A DNA stretch of 64,000 nucleotides, taken from Acinetobacter tianfuensis. GTDB lineage: Bacteria; Pseudomonadota; Gammaproteobacteria; Pseudomonadales; Moraxellaceae. The stretch spans positions 28,479-92,478 of the forward strand of contig NZ_RAXV01000009.1 in the NCBI RefSeq assembly GCF_003611465.1. Reading direction: 5' to 3'. This document shows, piece by piece, positions 27,027-35,573 of the stretch. Numbering within the stretch: position 1 is the first letter of the stretch; each line of letters begins with the position of its first letter. The notes below the pieces were generated by a model that was given only the letters and a program-made list of their open reading frames with translations, was not told the DNA's origin and searched no databases. The translations under genes and the position numbers were made by a program.

Positions 27027-27470
27027 TTAGATTAGCATTTGAAGTGCAACACCCTGTTGTTGCGATAATACCCGACTCGGACTTTTAAAGCCGAGTCTTT
27101 TTCTTGGCCGATGATTCAAGCGTTGAGTGATTTCTGAAATATATTCATCCGTATAGTCACTTAAATCACTGCCTTTTCTAATATATTGCCTGATTAAACC
27201 ATTGGTATTTTCATTTGTACCACGTTGCTAAGCGCTATAAGGATCTGCGAAATACCAGTCTATTTCTAATTCTTGAGCTGATCTTTGATCGGCTCAAGAA
27301 GGCTGATGGTTGTTTGACAAATTGTCTCTGCCTGGCGTGAGCTGCACTTTTTCAGTCATAAATAGCCTGTCTTCCTATCTACAATAGAGACCAATGATTG
27401 CTGATGCTTCTTAGCAACAATCGTATCTATTTTCAAATCACCAAACGAGTCTGCTGCTTAATCTCAACAG
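27027..27470 (-). mobile_element. Decayed IS30-family transposase remnant
   Basis: Minus-strand reading gives the C-terminal part of an IS30 transposase: GDLKIDTIVAKKHQQSLVSIVDRKTGYL, then WYFADPYSA, a TAG in place of the usual Trp, QRGTNENTNGLIRQYIRKGSDLS, and QRLNHRPRKRLGFKSPSRVL before TAA at 27027-27029. The catalytic Asp-Asp-Glu positions can be placed, but at least one stop and one or more frameshifts break the frame. The N-terminal helix-turn-helix part is missing. I could not define terminal inverted repeats or a target duplication. It borders the acyltransferase gene and marks past mobile activity. Confidence 0.85.
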
Positions 27471-27490
27471 CTCCTAACTTTTTAAAATTG

Positions 27491-27526
27491 GCCTAAATGA
27501 CTTTAAGGGATTAAAGCCATTTAGGC
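27491..27526 (-). terminator. Long hairpin downstream of the acyltransferase gene
   Basis: GCCTAAATG-A-CTTTA pairs with TAAAG-C-CATTTAGGC around AGGGAT, with one mismatch. On the minus strand it lies 14 bases after the acyltransferase stop and is followed by CAATTTT, fitting a terminator. Confidence 0.6.
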
Positions 27527-27539
27527 AGACTTTGACATT

Positions 27540-29459
27540 TTATGGATTGAAGGCTTCTTTAAACATTGGAATTAAAAGTTTATTTCCATACTCGCTGAGA
27601 TGATCGCCATCACGATAAATAGGGCGTCCTTTATATTCAGAAATACATTCATTTCCTTTACATAAGAGTAATGCAGGGTCTAAGACTTTGGCCTGACACT
27701 GTGTAGCACTTTCATGAATGATTGTGCGAATCTCTCCTGATCTTTCTAAATACGCATTGTGTGAAATAAATATTTTTTCATTGCGGTTGTAAAATACATT
27801 CTTAATGATTCTTTGCGGTAAATTGAAACCAACTTCAGGAGTGGGTTGAACAACATATACAGGATTTGTCTTAGAAATTTGACACAGATGATGTGTCAAA
27901 TTGTGTTTAAACGAAGCGAATAATTCACGTTGAGACGTATTTTTCTCAGCTCCAAAGTAAACGGCAGGCATAGATTCGAGTGGATTTACACGGTCTGCAT
28001 CATTTTCTCCAATTAAGTAGCTTGGATATCTAGCAACTAAAACAATCGGAATATTTTCATATTTTTTGGATGCAATTAGGTTTAAGCGCTGTTGGTTAAT
28101 TTCAGGACAATGGCTTTTTTTGTCGTAAAAATTCATATTCGGAATGAATGGGCAGGCAGAACTAGCAAAGGCAATAATTCCGTCTGACTTCAAATTAAAA
28201 ACAGAAGAAAGAGAGGTAATTAAAGAGTTCGCATGACTATCCCCAATAATCAATGCTTTAATTTTAGAAGGGTTACCGATCACGCATTCGTATAATTCGG
28301 GTTTGTCACAATCATAAGGGTTATCGTTTTTTATTTCTGCATTCGCAATTTTAGCTGCTTCTGGAAGCCGTGAATCTACACCATCATTAGATTTGAGGAA
28401 ATGACCAAAGCCTAATAGGAATAAAGTGAGATAAACCGCTTTCACTTTATAAATTTCTTTCCAAGATGAATAGCGCGGGAAATTAATTTTTTCAATACCG
28501 TGATAACTTAAGAAACCACATAAAATTGATAGCGGGATTCCATATATCCACCAATTTTCGAGGCTGAAATAGAAACCTAAAACAACCAAGGGCCAATGCC
28601 AAACATAGATTGAGTAAGACCATTTACCAATGTGGCTAAAAACAGGATTGTTAATGAAAATATTCTGTTGGTACTGACTTACAATAATTAAATAAGCACC
28701 AAGGACAGGAATGAGGGCCATATAACCTGGCCAAAGCGTATCTTTAGAGATAAAGATATATGATGCTAGAATTAGAATGAGTCCTAAGCATTGTATCATG
28801 AGCTGTGATTTTTTGGTTTTTAATGACCAAGGGTAAAGGAATGCTAAACCGCCCAGCAGCATTTCCCATGCGCGGCTTGTCAGTAAAAAATAAGCAGTTT
28901 TACTGTCTTTATAGGTCGCATAAATACAATAAATAAAGCTGGTAAAGAGCAGTCCAAGTACTACGCGTTTTAAATTATGAAGGCTTAAATATTTTTTAAG
29001 CATCAAAATAAGGAGTGGGAAAACAATATAAAATTGCCATTCAACGGACAAAGACCAAGTATGTAATAACCATTTAGTATGCTCAGCAGTATCAAAATAG
29101 CCACCGCCTTTTGAAAAATGCACATTGGTCATAAAGAAAGAGCTTTTTTCGACTTGTCGTCCTAAATCTTTATAATCAACAGGTGCTAAATAGAACCACC
29201 CAAAGATGAGTACAACAATAATCATCGCCGCAAGTACTGGAATAATACGGTTTGCACGTGCTGTATAAAATTTAAATAGATTAAATGTGTTTTTTTCAAT
29301 GCCATTAAAAATAATGGCAGTCATCAAGAAACCAGAGATAACAAAGAAAACATCGACACCAGCGAAGCCACCTGTCAGCCATTGCGGGTTAAAGTGAAAT
29401 ATTACAACGGCCAATACAGCTATGGCTCGTAATCCATTGATATCATGTCTAAATTGCAT
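27540..29459 (-). CDS. Acyltransferase-3 / SGNH O-acyltransferase (OafA-like)
   Basis: Membrane O-acyltransferase of 639 residues that probably acetylates a surface polysaccharide. The N-terminal half is an acyltransferase-3 domain with about ten helices: FRHDINGLRAIAVLAVVIFHF (catalytic-type His in the first helices), GGFAGVDVFFVISGFLM, WSLSVEWQFYIVFPL and YSIYVWHWPLVVLGF. The C-terminal periplasmic SGNH domain has IIGDSHANS and a DGDHLS block near the end. This fused form acts on LPS O-antigen or capsule in other bacteria. Low GC and the adjacent IS30 relict suggest it was acquired. The acceptor glycan is unknown. Confidence 0.88.
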   Translation of the reverse strand: MQFRHDINGLRAIAVLAVVIFHFNPQWLTGGFAGVDVFFVISGFLMTAIIFNGIEKNTFNLFKFYTARANRIIPVLAAMIIVVLIFGWFYLAPVDYKDLGRQVEKSSFFMTNVHFSKGGGYFDTAEHTKWLLHTWSLSVEWQFYIVFPLLILMLKKYLSLHNLKRVVLGLLFTSFIYCIYATYKDSKTAYFLLTSRAWEMLLGGLAFLYPWSLKTKKSQLMIQCLGLILILASYIFISKDTLWPGYMALIPVLGAYLIIVSQYQQNIFINNPVFSHIGKWSYSIYVWHWPLVVLGFYFSLENWWIYGIPLSILCGFLSYHGIEKINFPRYSSWKEIYKVKAVYLTLFLLGFGHFLKSNDGVDSRLPEAAKIANAEIKNDNPYDCDKPELYECVIGNPSKIKALIIGDSHANSLITSLSSVFNLKSDGIIAFASSACPFIPNMNFYDKKSHCPEINQQRLNLIASKKYENIPIVLVARYPSYLIGENDADRVNPLESMPAVYFGAEKNTSQRELFASFKHNLTHHLCQISKTNPVYVVQPTPEVGFNLPQRIIKNVFYNRNEKIFISHNAYLERSGEIRTIIHESATQCQAKVLDPALLLCKGNECISEYKGRPIYRDGDHLSEYGNKLLIPMFKEAFNP

Positions 29460-29684
29460 AAATAAAATAGCTAATCATTTAATTTGAGGGTGATTCTAAC
29501 TTAAATGTTGAATGATCGATTGAAATTTCAATATTTTTTGAAACGTGTTAAAAATATTAAAATTATTTTGATTGGTTTGGTATTGTTTTATTGCTTGTAA
29601 GTTATTGTTTTTTATGTTGATATGTGGTGGGGTCGCTCTGGCGGAGTGTGTTCATATTAGACGGAGCAATCCGATTTTGTATTG

Positions 29685-30023
29685 TTAATTTCTTTGAAGC
29701 TTTGACACCACCAATTCATAAGAATTCAGCACCAAATCCTGCAGCAGATCTTCTTCCAATGCTTCATCTGCAAATATAGAAATCCAGTGCTGTTTATTCA
29801 TGTGCCAGCCTGTGCGGATATACGGATAAATGTCTCTAAGCATGGCGCCATTGTCTGGCAGGCCCTTTAGATTGATCACAGCTTTGCCTTCCAAATGAAA
29901 ACTCAACATAAAGACTTTATCCATGACTTTAAATACATCACAGCCATCACCAAAAGGCTGACTGATGGAGGCTTCGGGCAGAGCTAAAGCGCTCTTCGCT
30001 GCAGCAGCATGTAATGAAATCAT
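29685..30023 (-). CDS. MmcQ/YjbR-family protein
   Basis: A 112-residue cytosolic protein of the MmcQ/YjbR family, a CyaY-like fold with no settled function. Family features are the N-terminal LALPEAS.QPFGD, FKVMDKVFMLSF, INLKGLPDNGAMLRDIYPYIRTGWHMNKQHWISI, and a C-terminal LLQDLVLNSYELVVSKL. The length fits the family. It is alone in its intergenic space, 37 bases before the L,D-transpeptidase stop on the same strand. The DNA-binding label attached to some members is not supported by anything visible here. Confidence 0.85.
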   Translation of the reverse strand: MISLHAAAAKSALALPEASISQPFGDGCDVFKVMDKVFMLSFHLEGKAVINLKGLPDNGAMLRDIYPYIRTGWHMNKQHWISIFADEALEEDLLQDLVLNSYELVVSKLQRN

Positions 30024-30060
30024 AGAAATTGAGCCAAAAAATAACGAATAAATTTAAAGC

Positions 30061-30693
30061 CTAAGGATGAATGTGAATCGCAGTATGATTATTCACCAGT
30101 TGCCAAATTTCATCCATATCAATATTACGGACTGCGATACAGCCCCAAGTCCAGTCTTTCTGAGGAAAATAAGTTCTCAGCTGAGGAATTATTTTCATCT
30201 GCAGGCTGGTGGCAGAACCATGAATCATAATGTCGCCGCCGGCGGAAACGTCCAGTTGCTGAGCTTTTTGCTGATCGGCCATGTTGGGATAGGAAATATG
30301 CAGCGATTTATAAAATGCGCTTTTGGGATTGCGCCAGTCAATCACATAAGAACCTTCAGGCGTTTTTCCATCACCTTCTTGGACTTTATGTCCGAGCGGT
30401 GCAAATCCAAGACGAATGGGGTAGCGGCGGATAATTTGATCTTGATGCTTTAACTCTAAGTAGCGCTGACCTTTATATACCTGAATACTGTCAATGGGCG
30501 TGTTGGTGCGAATCTGCTGAATGTGAGCAGTATTTAATGCTGCAGGAAAAGTGAGCGCATTGGATGACGTGGGCAGAAATTTTTCGAATTTTTGATAGAG
30601 AATAAAAGCCGCAAGTATGCAAAGCACAATTGAGCTGCTGAGAATTGCAATTTTTTTCTTAATATTTGGATTTTGAGGCTGAGATGCATTCAC
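30061..30693 (-). CDS. L,D-transpeptidase (YkuD domain)
   Basis: Peptidoglycan L,D-transpeptidase of 210 residues, anchored by one N-terminal helix (IAILSSSIVLCILAAFIL), with the YkuD domain in the periplasm. The catalytic block has the conserved IMIHGS (His158) and WTWGCIAVRNIDMDEIW, with Cys185 as nucleophile in the (S/T)xGC(I/V) motif; here Ser/Thr is followed by Trp. Such enzymes form 3-3 cross-links or attach and trim stem peptides. It is smaller than LysM-type Ldt enzymes. Two inverted DnaA-type boxes lie 17-48 bases before its start codon. Confidence 0.87.
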   Translation of the reverse strand: MNASQPQNPNIKKKIAILSSSIVLCILAAFILYQKFEKFLPTSSNALTFPAALNTAHIQQIRTNTPIDSIQVYKGQRYLELKHQDQIIRRYPIRLGFAPLGHKVQEGDGKTPEGSYVIDWRNPKSAFYKSLHISYPNMADQQKAQQLDVSAGGDIMIHGSATSLQMKIIPQLRTYFPQKDWTWGCIAVRNIDMDEIWQLVNNHTAIHIHP

Positions 30694-30709
30694 TATGCTT
30701 CAATTTCTG

Positions 30710-30741
30710 AATTGTGGATAATGTCTAAATTATCCACAATT
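30710..30741. promoter_or_regulatory. Perfect inverted pair of DnaA-box sequences
   Basis: AATTGTGGATAAT and ATTATCCACAATT are exact reverse complements around GTCTAA. Each arm contains the 9-base consensus DnaA box TTATCCACA. The site lies between selO and the L,D-transpeptidase gene. It could bind DnaA or simply be a strong hairpin; there is no T-run, so a terminator is unlikely. Confidence 0.6.
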
Positions 30742-30761
30742 TTATCCTGCTGTGTATAATT

Positions 30762-32207
30762 TTAAGAAGAACAGCTGACCATGACTTCGGGAACATCGCT
30801 AGGCAGCGGCTCTAAATCAGCAGCATTTTCGAGCTCAGGCTGTTTGATAAATGGCTGGCTGAGCAATGCAAATAAACGCTCAACTTCAGAAAAATCATTA
30901 CGCTCCGCCAGTTCAATTGCTTTTTGCGTCATGTGATTGCGCAAAATATATTGCGGGTTGATCAAAGCCATTTGTGCATCCAGTTCGGCAGCATCTTGCA
31001 GCTCACGGATATTTTCATACATCGCGAAGAAGCTTTCAAATGCGCGGCGGTCTAGGCAGTCATCTTTAATCTGTTCATATTGCTTTTCTTGCAGGCGGAT
31101 AAAGCTTTGTGTGTAGTCGAGCTGTTCGGTCTGCAAAATACGTAAAAATGCCATTGCGCAGTCAAAACTGTCTTTATGGAAACTTGGCAAGCCCATTTTT
31201 TGACTTAGTCCGAGTTTATAATGCTCTAAGAAAGTCGGTTCAAAATGCTCGAGGCATTGAGCTAAATCCTCCTTCCATTGTTCTTTGTTATAACTGGCAG
31301 GGCAGAGCGGCACCAGATTATTCAGCCATTGCCATAAGTTCCAATGCCCAATACTCGGCTGCTGCTGATAAGTATAGCGTCCTTGATAGTCGGAGTGATT
31401 GTTGACCCAATTTGGGCGGAAACGCTCTAAAAATCCATAAGGGCCAAAATCTAGGGTTGAGCCAGTAATGTTGAGATTGTCGGTATTCATTACGCCATGT
31501 GCGAAACCGACCAATTGCCATTGAGCAATCATTACTGCGGTGCGCTGCACAACTTGCGCAGCAAAAGCTAAAACAGGCTGTTCTGCATCTAAGCATTCAG
31601 GATAGTGCCATTCAATGCATTTTTGAGTGAATTCAGGCAGCAAATCGCCTTGATATTGATTGATCCATTCGAAATGTCCGAGCCGGATATGACAGTCTGA
31701 TGTGCGCAGAAGCATTGCGCCCAGTTCTAATTTTTCACGCTGTACGCCTTGCTCAGAGCTGGTGAAACCCACGGCATTGCTGGATGCAATGCCTAAGCTG
31801 TTCAGCGCATGACCTGCTAAATACTCTCGAATGGTCGAGCGCAGCACTGCACGTCCATCTCCCATGCGTGAGTAAGGCGTAGAGCCAGCACCTTTAAGAT
31901 GCAGGTCGATGGTTTGCCCATTTTTATCTACAATCTGCGCAATCAGTAAACCGCGTCCATCGCCCAATTGACCCGCCCATTGTCCAAATTGATGGCCTGC
32001 ATAGACCATGGCCAAAGGTTCAAAGGCGGCAAAGGTTTTTTGACCGCTGCAGATTTCAACCCAGTGCTGTATGTCTTCTTCAGACCATTGCAGCTGCTGC
32101 GCCAACGCCGCATTAAAATGTCCTGCCTTTGCTCCCTTAAGCGGGCTTGGCTGCTGATGGTGATAGAGGCGGGAAGGAAGCGTGTTATAGCGCGGGTTAA
32201 ACTGCAT
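30762..32207 (-). CDS. selO: Protein adenylyltransferase SelO (YdiU)
   Basis: SelO-family pseudokinase that transfers AMP to Ser/Thr/Tyr of target proteins in other bacteria, linked to oxidative-stress response. 481 residues from MQFNPRYNTLPSRLYHH; a 31-residue extension with many Cys upstream has no ribosome site and is left out. Family blocks: YAGHQFGQWAGQLGDGRGLLI, LHLKGAGSTPYSRMGDGRAVLRSTIREYLAGHAL, VGFAHGVMNTDNLNITGSTLDFGPYGFL (active-site region) and the C-terminal INPQYILRNHMTQKAIELAE. Bacterial SelO usually lacks selenocysteine, as here. It is followed by the DnaA-box palindrome and the L,D-transpeptidase gene. Confidence 0.93.
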   Translation of the reverse strand: MQFNPRYNTLPSRLYHHQQPSPLKGAKAGHFNAALAQQLQWSEEDIQHWVEICSGQKTFAAFEPLAMVYAGHQFGQWAGQLGDGRGLLIAQIVDKNGQTIDLHLKGAGSTPYSRMGDGRAVLRSTIREYLAGHALNSLGIASSNAVGFTSSEQGVQREKLELGAMLLRTSDCHIRLGHFEWINQYQGDLLPEFTQKCIEWHYPECLDAEQPVLAFAAQVVQRTAVMIAQWQLVGFAHGVMNTDNLNITGSTLDFGPYGFLERFRPNWVNNHSDYQGRYTYQQQPSIGHWNLWQWLNNLVPLCPASYNKEQWKEDLAQCLEHFEPTFLEHYKLGLSQKMGLPSFHKDSFDCAMAFLRILQTEQLDYTQSFIRLQEKQYEQIKDDCLDRRAFESFFAMYENIRELQDAAELDAQMALINPQYILRNHMTQKAIELAERNDFSEVERLFALLSQPFIKQPELENAADLEPLPSDVPEVMVSCSS

Positions 32208-32320
32208 AGTCGTCTTTAAAAATGAATCTTTGCAGAAACTATAGCAAAGAGTGCAGGGTGATGTCAGAGATTCCTGTATCTGTACGGCTATTTGCTGCAA
32301 CAGAAAATTGCGGCAAAAAT

Positions 32321-32340
32321 AAAGCCCCGAGCGGGGCTTT
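32321..32340 (-). terminator. Intrinsic terminator downstream of the desaturase gene
   Basis: AAAGCCCCG and CGGGGCTTT around a 2-base loop, right after the desaturase stop on the minus strand and upstream of selO. Confidence 0.8.
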
Positions 32341-32356
32341 ATAAGTCAGCAGCGTT

Positions 32357-33523
32357 TTAGTCTGTGACGGTTTTCTTTTTAATGTTGCGCATCAGTGTTG
32401 TTAAGGTTGCACGGTGATATGACAGGCGCTGTTCAACCAATTGGAATTCAACTTTAAGCTTGTCATCCATTTGATGGATTTTTTCAGCAACAGCAGTTTT
32501 CTTTGCTTGAATTTCTTGTTCTTTCAGTTTAGCCCAGTCATTCAGCGTTTGCGAAAATGCATCGTATTCCTGTGAAATACGCTGCTTTGCAGCTGCAATG
32601 TCATCTGTCATATTTAGGCCATAAACAGCCAGATCTTGTTCTGCATATTTGAATTTCATCGCAAGTTCAGCTTTTTTAATATTAAAGCTTGGAATACGGC
32701 GTAAATTTTTTGCAAGACCGAGTTTAGAGCATGTCCAAATTAACCATTTGGTTGGATCATACTGCCACCATTTCACGCCGTTACGGTAGTCGTATTGGAA
32801 AATATGGTGATAGTTGTGATAACCCTCACCCCAAGTGGCAATTGCAAGGATGAAGTTGTCACGCGCGGTATTTTCGTCTGTATAAGGACGAGAGCCCCAC
32901 ATGTGGCAAAGCGAGTTAATGAAGAAGGTGACGTGATGGCTCAGGATTAAACGGACAAGACCGCCTAAAAGCAATACGCCCCACATATCGCCTACCGCCC
33001 AGCCGATTGGCAATAAAATCCCGGCATGTACTGCAATGACTAGAGGCACATAGTATTTGTCTTGGAACATGACTAATTTATTGTTTAATAAATCGGGCGC
33101 ATTTTTGTAGTTGGCGCCGCCAGACTTATAGTCACGAAGCATCCAGCCAATATGCGCAAACCAAAAACCGCGGTTAATCGAGTACGGGTCATGATCAATA
33201 TCATCCACATGGCGATGATGCGTACGGTGGCCTGAAGCCCAAAACAGAATACTGTTTTGTACAGCAAATGTGCCCATGATCATTAAGACAATTTGCATGG
33301 GTAAAGTTGCTTCATAAGCGCGGTGCGCCCATAAGCGGTGATAGCCCGCCGTGATCCCCAAGCTGCTGAAGCCAAGCAGCACAAACATGCTGATCCAGGC
33401 TGCTAAGCTAAAATCATGGCGGTATGCATATAACGGGATTGCAATGATTGCCACGATAGGCAAGAACACCAGCGCAAAAACGGCAATCCAGTTGATTGGT
33501 GCTTTGGGTAGGGGAGCGGTCAT
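32357..33523 (-). CDS. Delta-9 acyl-CoA / acyl-lipid fatty-acid desaturase
   Basis: Di-iron membrane desaturase that inserts a cis double bond into saturated acyl chains using oxygen. 388 residues from MTAPLPKAPINW; that ATG has AGGAG about 11 bases upstream, while an upstream 15-codon extension lacks one. Three His boxes are present: HRLWAH, HRTHHRH and GEGYHNYHHIF, as in stearoyl-CoA desaturases. Two hydrophobic pairs flank them. The C-terminal 110 residues form a Lys/Glu-rich helical tail, longer than in minimal enzymes. Two adjacent inverted repeats lie upstream (33608-33658) and may be operators. Confidence 0.92.
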   Translation of the reverse strand: MTAPLPKAPINWIAVFALVFLPIVAIIAIPLYAYRHDFSLAAWISMFVLLGFSSLGITAGYHRLWAHRAYEATLPMQIVLMIMGTFAVQNSILFWASGHRTHHRHVDDIDHDPYSINRGFWFAHIGWMLRDYKSGGANYKNAPDLLNNKLVMFQDKYYVPLVIAVHAGILLPIGWAVGDMWGVLLLGGLVRLILSHHVTFFINSLCHMWGSRPYTDENTARDNFILAIATWGEGYHNYHHIFQYDYRNGVKWWQYDPTKWLIWTCSKLGLAKNLRRIPSFNIKKAELAMKFKYAEQDLAVYGLNMTDDIAAAKQRISQEYDAFSQTLNDWAKLKEQEIQAKKTAVAEKIHQMDDKLKVEFQLVEQRLSYHRATLTTLMRNIKKKTVTD

Positions 33524-33864
33524 CGCCAGCTTAACTCCTAGAACCTTGGGAGGTATATCAGAATACAAAAACCATAAATAGATTATGGATTAATAGAACT
33601 GCATATTAGCATGAGCTTTCTCATGCTCACAGCATTATTGCACAACTGTATTGTGCAAAACAGTAACAGAATAAAACTGTGATTTAATTTATTTCCAATC
33701 CATTGCTGCTGCTGGCTTAGATGCGGTTTTATATTGCCTTGAAATGTACGGAACACCTAGTAAAATTAATGGATATGCGGTCATTTTTTCCACAGTATTT
33801 TAGTCGGATTTTTAATGACTTCAGTTTATATGCTGAGACATAGCATTATGTTTTACAAGGTTAT
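33524..33864. other. Intergenic region upstream of the desaturase gene
   Basis: About 340 bases. Two neighbouring inverted repeats lie at 33608-33627 (AGCATGAG-CTTT-CTCATGCT) and 33638-33658 (TTGCACAA-CTGTA-TTGTGCAA). They are candidate operators for the desaturase promoter. No gene was seen. Confidence 0.5.
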
Positions 33865-34584
33865 TTAGTCCAGCTGTAAATGCTGCATCATCAGTTTTGG
33901 AAAGTCTGTAATCAGGCCGTCTATGCCTAAGCTTTGCAGGTGTTTGGCGCGTTCAATATCATTCACTGTCCACACACTTATTTTAAGGCCTGCTTGCTGT
34001 GTTTTCCGCAAAATTTCATCGGTTGCGAGCTGATTCATCCAGCCGATCTGGCAGCAGCCTAAAACCAGCGCCTGTTCTATCGCTAAAGTGCCAATATCTT
34101 CTTCAATCAGCAAGCCGCGTTTAAATACCGAATTCTGCTGCTGCAGGGCCTGATGGATTTTTAAGTCAAAGCTGGTGATTACCGCAGTTTGTTCAAAGGT
34201 CTGCAGCTGCTTTTGCAGCTCGGTAATTAAGGTATTGGCTTGTTCAGCGGTTTCGACAGCTTTGACTTCAATTTCTAAGTGATTGAAGTCCTGCATGATC
34301 TTTAGGCTTTGCATTAAGCTTGGTGTGATTTGTTTTTCCCAGTCCATCCAAATATGCGCTTGGTTGTATGGAGTGAGCTGGGTGCTGTCTAGCTCATATA
34401 ATGGCTTATCCATGCCAGTTGTGCGCAGAAAATTGTCATCATGCATGACCACAAGTTCGCCGTCTTTAAGCTGGCGGACATCAAATTCAACGCCGCGTAT
34501 GCCAAGATCATGGATGTATTGGAAGCCTGCAAGGGTGTTTTCTGGGGCTTCGCCACGTGCGCCGCGGTGTCCGATGATTATCAT
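33865..34584 (-). CDS. Glycerophosphodiester phosphodiesterase
   Basis: GDPD-family TIM-barrel enzyme that splits glycerophosphodiesters into glycerol-3-phosphate and an alcohol. 239 residues without signal peptide, so cytosolic like UgpQ. Catalytic features: HRGARGEAPENTLAGF (His5/Arg6), VEFDVRQLKDGELVVMHDD with the metal-binding Glu and Asp and catalytic His, LEIEVKA, and the C-terminal SVWTVNDIERAKHLQSLGIDGLITDFP. The gene stands alone. Physiologically it would recycle phospholipid headgroups. Confidence 0.93.
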   Translation of the reverse strand: MIIIGHRGARGEAPENTLAGFQYIHDLGIRGVEFDVRQLKDGELVVMHDDNFLRTTGMDKPLYELDSTQLTPYNQAHIWMDWEKQITPSLMQSLKIMQDFNHLEIEVKAVETAEQANTLITELQKQLQTFEQTAVITSFDLKIHQALQQQNSVFKRGLLIEEDIGTLAIEQALVLGCCQIGWMNQLATDEILRKTQQAGLKISVWTVNDIERAKHLQSLGIDGLITDFPKLMMQHLQLD

Positions 34585-34949
34585 GCTGATTTTTCTGTTA
34601 TGTGTTTGTAGTTGATTTTAACGCTAAAGAAATGAGAGTCAAAAGCAGTTGCATGAATATAGGATGAGCAAAAGCCTCATTGGTCGTATTGGGTATAATT
34701 TGTGCTAAAAAAATTAGCTGGCAATTGGATGATGCCTTTACAGCATTGAAATTCTGTGAAAAGTTAAATTGATTTGTGAGGCAGATCCTTTACTTTTGAA
34801 AGATCAAAAGTAACAAAAATCTATTGTTGGGTAAAGGTTCGTCCCTGAAACCTTTACCCAACGGCGGCATCCTTGCCGCCTGTCGCGAATTAGACATTGT
34901 ATAAGACGCATTTTTAAAGGCAGATCAAACGGTTTAGAATGATCTGAAT
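34585..34949. other. Intergenic region with a three-hairpin element
   Basis: About 365 bases between the GDPD gene and the adenosyltransferase stop. It holds a compact element of three hairpins (34791-34880). The rest is AT-rich with no gene seen. Confidence 0.5.
34791..34880. repeat. Three-hairpin palindromic element
   Basis: TACTTTTGA/TCAAAAGTA (34791-34812), TTGGGTAAAGGTT/AACCTTTACCCAA (34827-34861) and GGCGGCA/TGCCGCC (34863-34880) follow one another with almost no gap. This looks like a mobile or REP-like intergenic element. Only one copy is in this window. Confidence 0.6.
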
Positions 34950-35528
34950 TTAAATCGTGTCGTTAATATTCTTTTGCCAAAGCACTTCAGAACCGCCTTC
35001 GGCGCGCTGTAATGTACGTGATGCCACAAACAGCCAATCTGAAAGACGGTTTAACAGCTGCAATGACGGCGCTTGAATGTTTTGGTCACGGTTATGCACT
35101 GCCATCAGACGGCGTTCTGCACGGCGGCACACGCTGCGCGCTTGATGGGCAAAGCTGCACACCAACGTTCCAGATGGCAAAATAAAGTCTTTCAGCATCG
35201 GCAGTGTTTCATTCATGCGGTCAATGTCATTTTCCAAAAACTCAATAGAAACAGGCTGTACCAAGTTGAAGTTTGGAATGCAGACTTCACCGCCCAGATC
35301 GAACAGCCAGTGTTGGATGAGGCTAAGTGATTTGTCCCAAGCGGCTTTGTCTGCAATGCTGCTGACTGCAATTTGAGAGCGCAGGAGACCAATGCTTGAA
35401 TTGAGTTCATCGACATCTCCTAAGGCTTCAATGCGTAAATCATCCTTTGCTACACGTGATCCGTCACCTAAACCTGTTGTACCAGAGTCGCCTGTGCGGG
35501 TGTAAATTTTACTTAAACGGTGGCCCAT
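34950..35528 (-). CDS. Cob(I)alamin adenosyltransferase, PduO type
   Basis: PduO-type ATP:corrinoid adenosyltransferase, 192 residues, which turns cobalamin into coenzyme B12 (adenosylcobalamin) in the cytosol. The ATP-binding N-terminus is KIYTRTGDSGTTGLGDGSRVAKDDLRIEALGDVDELNSSIG, and the helical core carries the conserved ARSVCRRAERRL and LNRLSDWLFVASR. It starts 45 bases after the stop of the BtuB-type receptor gene on the same strand, so the two form an operon behind the cobalamin riboswitch at about 37470-37585. Uptake and activation of B12 are thereby co-regulated. Confidence 0.92.
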   Translation of the reverse strand: MGHRLSKIYTRTGDSGTTGLGDGSRVAKDDLRIEALGDVDELNSSIGLLRSQIAVSSIADKAAWDKSLSLIQHWLFDLGGEVCIPNFNLVQPVSIEFLENDIDRMNETLPMLKDFILPSGTLVCSFAHQARSVCRRAERRLMAVHNRDQNIQAPSLQLLNRLSDWLFVASRTLQRAEGGSEVLWQKNINDTI

Positions 35529-35573
35529 TTTAATTGTCCATTTTTGATAAAAAGTTGAATAAAGTGATGTGCA

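Noticed and set aside
30710..30741. Replication origin
   Set aside because: Only two DnaA boxes, no AT-rich unwinding region and no dnaA, dnaN or gyrB nearby.
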